Origin: Bolinopsis microptera
Lineage: Eukaryota; Ctenophora; Tentaculata; Lobata; Bolinopsidae
Assembly (NCBI RefSeq): GCF_026151205.1
Contig: NC_087073.1
Coordinates: forward strand, 4,611,001 to 4,671,000
Direction: 5' to 3'
DNA: 60,000 bases
The notes under the pieces are model-generated. The model saw nothing but the letters and a program-made list of their open reading frames with translations. It made no database searches and was not told the DNA's origin. A program made the position numbers and the translations under genes. Below are positions 44,001 through 53,294 of this stretch, one piece after another (position 1 is the first letter of the stretch; each line of letters opens with the position of its first letter).

Positions 44001-46536
44001 AGGATGACTGAGGAGGATGACTGAGAGGGAGGAGGAGGAGGACTCAGGAGGAGGACTCAGAAGGAAGAGGACTCAGGAGGAGGACTTAGGAGAAATGAGA
44101 AGGAGGACTCTGGACTGAGGAGAACTGAGGAGGAGGAGGAGGAGGAGGACTGAATAGGAGGAGGAGAAGGAGGGGGACTCGGAGAGGACTGAGGACTCGG
44201 AGGACTGATGAGAAGGATGAGGAGGAGGACTGAGGACCGAGGAGGAAGAGGAGGAGGATGGAGAGGAGGAGGAGGACCCAGGAGGAGGAGGACTGAGGAG
44301 GATGACTGAGAGGGAAGAGGAGGAAGAGGAGGAGGAGGAGGACTCAGGAGGAGGAGGAGAAGGACTGAGGAGGACTGAGAAGGAGGAGGACTGAGGAGGA
44401 GGAGGAGGAGGACTGAATAGGAGGAGGAGGAAGGGGACTGGGGGAGGACTGAGGAGGAGGATGGAGGACTGAGGAGAAGGATGAGGAGGAGGACTGAGGA
44501 CTGAGGAGGAAGAGGAGGAGGATGAAGAGGAGGAGGAGGACCCAGGAGGAGGACTCAGGAGGAGGAGGAGGACTGGGGAGGAGGAGGACTGTTGAGGACT
44601 GATGAGGAGGACTGAGAGTGAGGACGAGGAGGAGGAGTAGGAGGAGGACTGAGGAGGGGTGGAGGAAGAGGACTGAGGAAGATCAGGAAGACCCAGGAGG
44701 AGGAGGAGGAAGAGTAGGAGGAGGAAGCATCTAAATGTTATTTCCATTTTTGTCCGTTTTTGTCCATTTTTGTCCGCTCTATTTTTTGTCCGTTTTGAAA
44801 ATATAGGGTACCGAACGGACAAAAAACATGATCCCCCTATAACAGCAAAAATTTAGCAATTTAGGTGTCCATTAATGTCCGCTAATGTCCGTCTATGTCC
44901 GCTAATGTCCGTCTATGTCCGCCTATGTCCGTCTATGTCCGCCTATGTCCTGTCCTTTTTGGATTCTATGAGACAAGCGGACATAGACGGACGTGACACC
45001 CCCCCCTTTATATTTCCAAGGCAATCTACCCGGTTTTTCCAAGTAATTTGCTAAAATCATCATGCAATTACTCAGCTACCTGCAGATCGTTTGATTTTGT
45101 TAGACTTTGCCCACACCTTACACATAACCATGCTTCCATTCAAAGTAATAGAAGCGAAATCTCTGCGCTACGCTTTACAATTTTTTGGCGCTTTCATCGA
45201 AAAGTAGAGGTTTTTCAGCAGTTTGTTTACTGTTTATTTAATAATTATTTATAGATGTACTGGTTCAGCTTCATTTCATCCAGCCCAGAAGTCTGAACGA
45301 CCTTCAGAGGCAGAAAAGCGCCTAAAGACCAACAATGGGTTTGGCCCCCTGGGTTATGCCCATGATAACATTTTTGCAACATGCGTTTTTTGATAGCTTA
45401 AAAACCTTTAGGAAGGTCTGGGCTAAGTCTCAGAAATCACAGACGATTCGCAGGTAGTGAGCCTATAATGTGCTTAAATGACTGGACTAGTAACCAATGT
45501 ATGGATAATGAAACAATAACAATAGATGATACCCAGACGAAATGGCTACCTGTGTCCTCAGTTGATTAATTTCATAGTCATTTTCTAACATTTTCTGATT
45601 GAGATCCTCTACTTTTTGTGACAGAGCTTCTTTTTTAGTCCCCTGAAAAAACAAAAACTTTAACGGAAAAGAACAAGATTTCATCAAGGTCATCATTTTA
45701 CAATACAACTTGAAAGTGTTAATGATGGATTTTGAAGGTCGCCATGACCACCATAGCAACCAGAGTAGGTTCCCTAGCAACAGACTTATATTTATTCCAT
45801 TTTCGGCATTCATGACGGTAAAATAAGTCTCTTTAAAAGTCAGGACAGACACTAATATTTTACATACTCGAAACAGTTCAAAGTTCACTTTAAAATCTCA
45901 GGACAGACTGACCTGTGATGCGACCTCGCGGACAGCAGCCTCCAGTCTGAAGAAAACTTTGTTCCGTTCGTCCACAGTAATCTGGATTCTGTCGGTCAGC
46001 CCCAGAATCCTCTGTCTCAACTCCTTAATTTCTCCTTGATGTTTCTTACAGAGCTCCTTTTCTTTGCTCACAGAGTCAGGGGACTTCAGTAGCACTGATC
46101 CTAGGTTAGTGTGGTTACTACTGGAGTGGAGACTGCTCAGGGAGAGGTTGTTCAGATTGTTCTGATTGAAGGGGTTTGTTTTGAGAGGGGTTGAGGAGCC
46201 ACATTTAGACAGTTCCACTGCTGAGGACTGGGCCTGTATTAGGAAATTACTGGCAGACTCGGAGAACGCTTGCTTTGGAAGGGGGATAATTGAAAAGTCG
46301 TGGTCTAATGCTTCTGAATGGGAAAAGCTGAGCTTGTGTTTGGGTAAATTGTCAGGTTCGGTCTCTTTTGGACCAAGGAAGTCTACTGAAGACCCTCCTT
46401 TCAAATAACGCTCCGAAGTCTGGTAACGCTCGGAGGACTGATTGAAAACATCCAGATTATTGAAAATGTCATCTATCTCAGATCCGATCTTGTTGAAGGA
46501 AGTAAAGAGGTCGCTGTGGATGGGCGAATAGTTCAT
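41066..46536 (-). CDS. Long coiled-coil protein (749 aa), family unknown
   Basis: Three exons join in phase 0: 45913-46536, 45550-45642 and 41066-42598. Residues 1-150 are polar and Ser/Asn-rich without obvious structure (MNYSPIHSDLFTSF...). From about residue 160 (KEKELCKKHQGEIKELRQRI) to the end there is almost continuous heptad-repeat coiled coil rich in Glu, Lys, Gln and Leu, closing with YYQARVKELETSLK. No globular domain, membrane segment or signal peptide is seen. Proteins of this build are often centrosomal, ciliary or cytoskeletal scaffolds; the neighbouring centrin-family genes make a centriole/basal-body role attractive but unproven. The ATG at 46536 lies 14 bp after an acceptor-like ttttag, so it may be in exon 2 behind an untranslated exon, or the protein may extend further. 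Intron 2 (2.95 kb) contains the inverted-repeat element at 42726-45006. Confidence 0.85.
42726..45006. mobile_element. 2.28-kb inverted-repeat element with G-run termini, TGTCCG subterminal repeats and 6-bp target duplication
   Basis: The left end is G9 then tgtcatgtccgtctatgtcc; the right end, reverse complemented, is G8 then tgtcacgtccgtctatgtcc. Both are flanked by a perfect tttata duplication (42720-42725, 45007-45012). Inside both ends are dozens of tgtccg/cggaca hexamers and a shared block cctttttggattctatgaga. It has no coding capacity. The centre is a polypurine minisatellite. TIRs, subterminal repeats and target duplication indicate a non-autonomous DNA transposon; the superfamily is not assignable by eye. 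It lies wholly within an intron of the coiled-coil gene. Confidence 0.75.
43022..44727 (+). repeat. 1.7-kb polypurine (GGA-rich) minisatellite with higher-order repeats
   Basis: The plus strand is built from gaggag and gaggactgag/gatggctgag variants. A block containing gaagagtactgaagagtact recurs with about 234-bp spacing (near 43261 and 43495), i.e. a higher-order repeat. Strong purine asymmetry could support triplex (H-DNA). The Ser/Pro-rich open frame on the minus strand (44073-44822) is an artefact. Confidence 0.95.
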
Positions 46537-47259
46537 AAAGCCCTAAAAGTAAAACGTAGATTACGGGTCATAACTTTACGAGCTTATTCAATATTGATAA
46601 ATTATTATTAAAGAAACTACTGAAGTTCAGCCAAAAAATTATATTCGCGAGTAATGAATTTATATGTTACACCAGACACGGTTCAATGAATAAAACAAAG
46701 ATCGTTATTATATAAGAACAATAAATTACATTATTATACACTTATCTACAATCATTTTATAAATTATTTACAATTTCTGTGTTGTGAATGTGTAAAAGTT
46801 ACAATTTATGGCTGAAATGTCCTAGGTTTACTCATTTTCACTACAGTAGGTAAATAGTGCGAAACTCTGTAGTACGTTTCTTTTAAACTAGAATAACAAC
46901 ATCTCAGGATTACCCCCAATAAACAGACAAAACCCCACAGCTCCACAGCTCCGCAATACACATAACAACAATAACTGATACACACCTACCAGTTACTGTA
47001 TCAAATAAACTAACTTAGAAGTTGTCAAGAGCTCACCCTATAGCATGTTGTAATATTGGAAGTTAACTGAAATTACATCGATTAGAGTCTAGAGACGATG
47101 GATGATGAATCTGATATACCCACTAAATAAGGAATCGATCTGGTAGTTATTACGGATGCAGTCATGCGGAGTTATCAAAGTGTCACCTGGCAGGAGTCAG
47201 GTAAACTTCAGAGAAAGAATCATAAGTTCTCAATTAACAATCAGGACACGTGACAATAA
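46537..47259. other. Short intergenic spacer between coiled-coil and centrin-like genes
   Basis: About 720 bp, no gene. Both neighbours read leftward, so it should hold the coiled-coil promoter or an untranslated exon and the centrin-like 3' UTR. Confidence 0.5.
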
Positions 47260-49891
47260 TCAAGAAAATAGAGACTCCTTCCTCTGAGATTCCCTCCTAT
47301 TCTCAGCAATACAAGAGTTGAAGTTAGCTGTGGTTCCCCGGAACAAGTTGGTTTTTAGCATGACTGATATAAACTCTTTGTGTGAGACGTCTCCGTTACC
47401 GTCCTTATCTGCCTCCGATATCATGTCCTCTATCTCGGCTTGGGAGAGATCCTCATCTGATGGAAGGAGTCATGTTATAATGATAAGAATATTATGGCAA
47501 GGATTGTTTCAGCTTCTTGAGAGAATAACTTGCTGGGAGTAGCTTTTAAAACTTACCAAGCCGTTTGCAGAGTTTCTTTAGTGATTGTGCCGTTATTTTA
47601 CCGTTACGCTCTGAAGATAAAGAAGGATTGAAACAAATTATATCATACGATATCACTTTCGAGGGGACATTCTATAAATCCCACAATAGTGGAGACACAC
47701 AAATAATCTCGCAGAGAACAAACCAATATCCATAGCAGTGAATCCAGACATCAACTCTTCGTAAACATCGAAACTGTCTCCTTGTTCTATCAGGACAATA
47801 TCTACAAACTGTGAGAATGTAACACCCTCGTCCACCGCTATATTACAGTCCGCTGAGGGAGTTGATAAGGTTGTTAGATGATAATGGGAGAAGAAGACTA
47901 ACCTATGAGAGGGGAGAAGAAGACTAACTTATCAGAGATAGAAGAAGACTAACCTATGAGAAGGAAGACTAACCTATGGCTCCAAGTAACTCTTTGTCAT
48001 CAGCAGAGAACCCCATAGTCTTTAGAGACTTCCTGAGGACAGGATACGAGAGTCTACCTTTTCCTCCAATATCAAATATGGAGAACAACTCTCTCAGTTC
48101 TCTTACCTGGAGATACACGGTTTAAAACGAGATTTGGAATTAAACTGTTATTCAATTAATGTTCACTTCAAGACGGGACAAATTTCGAATTCTTCACGGT
48201 CACCTGGAGAAGAATTTTTGATTATTTTAGAATAGGAGGAAGTTAATTTAAAATGTCACAGAATGAAAAGTAAGTGATGTAAGAGACCTCTTGAGGACTG
48301 AGTTCGTTCTGGGCCCGCTGACTCAGCCCCTTGTACATAGTCTCAGTCGGCTCTTGAAGGACTTTCAGAATATTCTCCATCTGTAAAGAAGAAGTAAGAT
48401 AAGGTAAGATGTGACATTTCAAGTAAAAATAAATTTAGAAAACTGGTAAGGTCCGGTTGGATAAATTGCATTTAAAAAAAAAGAATCAACTTCACGTTAA
48501 CAAATGAGATTTGGCAGTAAAAAGAAACTACAGCATATGAAACGAACTAAATCCGAAGAGTCGGCATGATCTACACCGAACGATAAAATTGAGAGTGACC
48601 AAGTGCAGTACTCGTGTAAGAAATAACAGAATATCAGCAAGCACTGATCATCCTACATATCTTCGAGGTGGTCTGACATGTAATCAAACAAATTCAATCT
48701 CTTGAATTTGAAATTAATTAGACGTGAGAAAACGAAATATGCAATATAGGATCTTTCAAAAAATTGACGAGAAAAAGAACCGTCCCAGTGTATCTATCAT
48801 GTTGAAAAGCTAGGCCCTATATTTTCTCAATGACTTATAGCTCTGTTAAAATGTGGATACTAAGGCGATAAGATCGCCAAAAATGAAATAATTTCCCATA
48901 TCTAAGTTCGGGATAAGATAAGAATTAATCTTAATCGGCAACATGGTACCCAAAGCAAGGAGCACGCTATCTTGGGTATTCAGTGTGTTCAAAACTCGCG
49001 ACAAGACCGTAATGACTACTCTCTACAAGTCACTAGTAAGAAGCTTTCTAGAGTATTGCTGCCCACTCTGGAGCCCTACCAAGGTGACTGAAATACAGCT
49101 GATAGAGGGGGTGCAAAGAACTTTCACCAGTCGTATTGGCGGTCTTCAACATCTCAACTATTGGGAAAGACTCGTACAGCTTAAATTGATGTCTCTACAG
49201 CGCAGACGGGAGAGGTATATCATCCTGATGATGTGGAAGATTCTCCATAATGTGGTACCAAACTGTTGTGATATCAAGTTCAAGGTGACCCCAAGACACG
49301 GGGATGTAGCTGTCATACCCTCATTGTCAAAGTCAAGTTCCTTACGCAACCAGTCACTGTACGACAGGTCTTTTGCAGTTCAAGGACCGAAGCTGTGGAA
49401 CAAAGTGCCTCACACAGTAAAGGCTGATTCATCCTTTGACATGTTTAAGTGTAGTTTGTCGAACTTTCTTGCTTTGATACCGGACAACCCTCCGGTCGCC
49501 GGCTACAGCTGCAGTTGGTCAAACTCACTGGTCGACTACTCGCTATCCAGGTGGTCAGATATCTGATGACCCTTCCGGCTCCACGGATGAACTCAACGAA
49601 GTAACGAAGTAAAGTAATAGCAATGTTTTTAATGGAATCACAATTTTATTATGGTAACGAGAAAACTAGTTTAAACTACAACTATACAGAGTTCTGTTGT
49701 TAATCTCAGGGTTAACTCACCACATCTTGTCTAGCATTAACCACAGTCGGTACAGGACTGAACCTCTTCATAGAAAGAGCAGCTACTGCTGACTCGGTGG
49801 CTTCCTCTATTTCAGCTTCAAACAGTGAGCTCTCCACTGTATCAGTAATACGTGTCTTGGACTGCAGCTTCTTACCTTTCTTCTTGGCCAT
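47260..49891 (-). CDS. Centrin-like EF-hand protein with N-terminal extension
   Basis: Six exons join in frame to 258 aa: 49721-49891, 48288-48380, 47974-48106, 47724-47852, 47557-47610 and 47260-47456. About 90 residues precede the EF-hand part, starting with a basic MAKKKGKK. The C-terminal two-thirds align with centrin/caltractin. The first hand (FDIGGKGRLSYPVLRKSLKTMG) and third hand (MDIERNGKITAQSLKKLCKRLG) have lost Ca2+ ligands. The last hand (EADKDGNGDVSHKEF) looks fully functional and is followed by the centrin-like end ISVMLKTNLF, then an extra 20-25 residues. Likely a calcium-responsive centriole/basal-body or contractile-fibre protein. A LINE fragment sits in intron 1 and the exon 3 donor is repeated in tandem within intron 3. 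It could be a diverged centrin or a related EF-hand family; the resemblance is clear only in the C-terminal half. Confidence 0.87.
47897..47973 (-). repeat. Tandem copies of the exon 3 5' splice site
   Basis: Minus-strand ATAG|GTTAGTCTTC-type sequence occurs at 47968-47973 (the donor used in the model) and again at 47948-47953 and 47897-47902, with a TTAGT variant at 47923-47928. Spacing is 20, 25 and 26 bp. Confidence 0.75.
48381..49720. other. Intron 1 of the centrin-like gene
   Basis: Most of it is occupied by the antisense-oriented LINE fragment at about 48930-49620. The remainder has no recognisable feature. Confidence 0.6.
48930..49620 (+). mobile_element. 5'-truncated non-LTR retrotransposon (CR1/Jockey-like), opposite to host gene
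   Basis: An intact frame (48943-49566, 207 codons) has YKSLVRSFLEYCCPLWSP, the IQLIEGVQRTFTSRIGGL block and SLYDRSFAVQGPKLWNKVP. These are the hallmark C-terminal sequences downstream of the RT domain in CR1/Jockey-group LINEs. It ends in a short aacgaagt repeat (about 49596-49612) instead of poly(A), as seen in CR1-like elements. RT and endonuclease domains are missing by 5' truncation. Confidence 0.85.
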
Positions 49892-50696
49892 TATAACACT
49901 GATGGGTGAGGTGGTAATGTTATCTTCAGTGCTAGGATCAGTAGTTTGGAATGTGCGACATTTAGATTAGAATTCAACATATTTAAAGAAATTAACAAGT
50001 ACAGTTGCGTTTCTGAAAGTTAAAGACGAAGCTGTTAGAATTGAATTAAAATAATCGATGAGATAAGTGTCACTTTATATTCATTTTTTATGTCAAAATT
50101 TAACAAAAGCAATCTTATTACTTAAACTCTTTAAACTGCAGAGTAAGGCATAAATTGTGACCGCAGTTAAAGTTAAAGCGCTCCTTAATATCAAAATAAA
50201 ACACTAAGCGGTCCAATAAATATTTATCGTCCACCGGCAAATATGCTAATATGGTAACATGATTGTAAATCTTTGTTCATATTCATTGAATCATCCAGCC
50301 TGATTAGAATATAAAACATCCGACCACTCTTGATAAAGTCGAGGTGGATTCTGACGATATCTATTTATTCGGTAAAGTATCCGCTAATTAGTGGCTGTTG
50401 AGTGGTTGTCGTCTCTCCCGTGTAACTTTGGTAACTAGTCTGGATGATGGTTTCTACGAGTCTCCTAGCATTATCGACATGAATCTGTTGAGATCAACTG
50501 AAATAAAAACAACGGTTACGGAGGTGAGTCTAAACCTTATAGATAGGATGGCGACCTCACATTCTCAATTCTATCAGCCAATTTTGCTCATTTCAGTAGA
50601 CGATTGTGTGACGTTATTTCATAATGAACCATTCAGTTAATTTGTAAGGATAATAATAATCAATAGTGCAGTGCAGTTTAAAATGCTCGCCATTAT
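49892..50696. other. 5' flank of the centrin-like gene
   Basis: No gene recognised; a short open frame at 50398-50640 lacks an ATG and family features. Confidence 0.5.
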
Positions 50697-50795
50697 GGTG
50701 ACGATCGATTGAGTCAATGGATTCGTAATTAAATCGAATCGATAAAATCGAACTTCATAAGTTCATATCACAAAATATGATATGCATTATATATC
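50697..50795. repeat. Direct repeat, left copy
   Basis: ggtgacgatcgattgagtca... through cataagttcatatcacaaaa recurs with few changes at 51568-51690. The two copies bracket the LINE scrap and (GA)n tract. Confidence 0.8.
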
Positions 50796-50817
50796 TGGAA
50801 CTCACATCAGATGGCTA

Positions 50818-51110
50818 ACATGGCCGCTTTCCGGATAAGTCACAGCCCACTAGTTTACTTTCAGAACGTGGTTTCAAGACGCAAGATTGTGAACACTTTC
50901 CAGGAGAAGCAGAAACATCCCAGCACCTCCTCTGCAAGTGTATCCAGCTCATGACGCTCAGAATGAGGATATTTGGTAAACCCCTACGGAGGATCTTAAC
51001 AACAGTAAACTCAACCATATCTTCAAATTTGTGGAACAGTCGACAAGACTGGATAGGGACAACCTTTTTGGGTAACCTCCTAGGATTCTTCACCAGGAAC
51101 TTTCACTAAA
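50818..51110 (+). pseudogene. Short LINE ORF2 C-terminal remnant
   Basis: The frame reads TQDCEHFPGEAETSQHLLCK then KCIQL...MRIFGKPLRRILTT, ending TRNFH and TGA/TAA. The Cys/His pattern and the ETSQHLLC block resemble the C-terminal zinc-knuckle region of Jockey/I-type retrotransposons (typically EETSEHIL-C-C). Only about 90 codons remain. Confidence 0.6.
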
Positions 51111-51412
51111 TTCCACACTAGGAACTCAACCTAGGCCCATCTCCGCATAGAGACATATCTCCCCAGGCTTTCACCTTGCTCGGAAGTCCCTTGTCTGCCC
51201 GCAGAAGTACTACAACGGCAGTGGGTTTGCTCTAATCCAGGTAGTGACAGTTTCAAGACTCCAGTGGTTAGTTACATTGATATATATTTTTTAATGATTA
51301 TGTATATATACTTTGGAGTCCTGACGTGCAGCTAGCAGGAGTTGCACGCTGTTGGCACGGCGAGAAGGCTTCCCTCTTATCATAGGAGGCCAGAAACCGT
51401 TGACCGTAACCA

Positions 51413-51690
<278 letters not shown>

Positions 51691-51711
51691 ATATATATAT
51701 AATGTAAATCT

Positions 51712-52795
51712 GTGCGGACAGTGTATTCGTGAGTCATCGAAAGAATCAAACTATCGGTGGCATGCTTGTACACAATAAGTACCGTGCCAGTGGAACTTTA
51801 AACTGTGATAATGAGAGAGAAACAACTGCAAGTCAGATCCAGGAACCAGACTCCGAAAGTCTAAGGGCGGTTCCCGGGGCTGTCGACCCAGGGTGCCATG
51901 CTTGTGGTAAATGCTATGTTTGTAAGCAAAATTTCCTGTCCCCCTGTTCCAACTTTAGTAGTCACCATTCTAAACAAGTTTTCCCTATAACGAAGTATAT
52001 ATCTTGTCAGAGTTATAACCTCATTTATTTAATGGAGTGTAAGACTTGTAAACAGTCGTATGTCGGTTATACTACCTCAAATCTCCCTAAGAGATTCTCT
52101 AACCATAAGAGTCACATAAAGAAAGGTATAAGAAGTTGTAAATTAGTTAACCATTTTTTAGATATTGATCATGATTTAGATTTTAGTACCATAGCCTCCT
52201 ATAATTCCTCACTTAGTAAGCACCTTTCTGTCATTATAGTAGACGCTTTAGTATTTGAGCCTAATATTAGTAAAGCAGACAAAGAAAAGGCTATGGAAGC
52301 TAGAGAGGGGTTCTACCAGACCCAATTGAAAACCCTTGAACGGTTTGGGGGTATGAACACCCTTGATAGTAACCATATACTTTTTAAATCTGCCGGAGCT
52401 TAGTTATAGTTTTAGTATATTTTGTAGATTTTATTTAGTTATACCATTATTCCAGAGACGTGCATATTACATTTTTTACTTAAGTATAAATTTTACAGGT
52501 TTTTTGTTGTGATTTTAAGTGATTTTCCGAGAATCAGTTATCAGTATTTAGATAAGAGATAAGATAAGAGTACATTTTTAACGGCTTTCAGTTTCTTTTT
52601 TAAATTTCAGTTCATCAGATTTTCCCACTGCTTTTAGTTTGTATTTATTCTCAATTGTATATGATTCGTATTTGTTGTAGTTACTTTAATGATATAATTT
52701 CTCAGAATTGATGTAAATAAACGATGAAGACTTTCGAAGATCTAATCACAACCGCTTTCTTTTATTGTGTAGAAGTCCAGCCATGAAATATATAT
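51712..52795 (+). mobile_element. 5'-truncated Penelope-like element copy (upstream repeat)
   Basis: Almost identical to 55273-56355 over about 1.08 kb. It encodes the C-terminal 224 residues (about 51729-52403), including the whole GIY-YIG endonuclease and zinc-binding linker, followed by the 3' UTR. Only a few changes separate the two copies (one Ser/Asn change in the protein). It directly abuts the full-length copy, i.e. a head-to-tail arrangement, the usual cause of the pseudo-LTR of Penelope-like elements. Confidence 0.9.
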
Positions 52796-52931
52796 AGCAC
52801 TTCTACGCAACACATCTGACACAACGTGGTGATTCTTCTACAATCTATCAGCTACAAGCTCGGTACACATCAGAATCCCCAGAGCCTCCACGCTCCGTTT
52901 GTCATCCGACATCTTTTTATGAGATTTTAGT

Positions 52932-53210
52932 TTGTTTTCAGTAACATTTATCATTATGAGTCCCCCGATGCCTAAATTGGACAACTTAGCAGTTAGATCA
53001 GTTAGGGCATCTTGTCAATTGAGATACTTACAGACTACGAGAGACCACGGTAATATCCCTAGAGGTATTGCTACTCAAATCAATTTTAGGTGTGCAGTTA
53101 AAGACACTTTTTATGTAGAATCCTGTAAAGCGCTTAATCAGTTACAGAAATCAAGAATGCTAGACTTAGTCATAGATAATCAAGTAATCAGGTCTCAGAC
53201 TTTGCGTTAA
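52932..53210 (+). pseudogene. N-terminal part of the Penelope-like protein, closed by an in-frame TAA
   Basis: The 92-codon frame is MSPPMPKLDNLAVRSVRASC... from the ATG at 52956 (upstream codons use a non-ATG start). It ends in TAA 53208-53210. It is in the same frame as the main coding region, and 28 sense codons separate the TAA from the next ATG (53295). The single stop is the only break in about 1010 codons. Confidence 0.7.
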
Positions 53211-53294
53211 AGCTTTTATAGTTTCAAAAACTGCATCAAATCTGCACTTCCCCCATCAGATCATGAAAATTTAGAGAATCATTTATCTAATTTA

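Noticed and set aside
44073-44822. 249-codon Ser/Pro-rich minus-strand frame
   Set aside because: Translation of the polypurine minisatellite in an intronic element; no independent support.
52400-52930. Hammerhead ribozyme in the Penelope-like repeat
   Set aside because: Such ribozymes occur in related elements, and a CTGATGA is present on the minus strand near 52615, but no stem II followed by GAAA could be formed.
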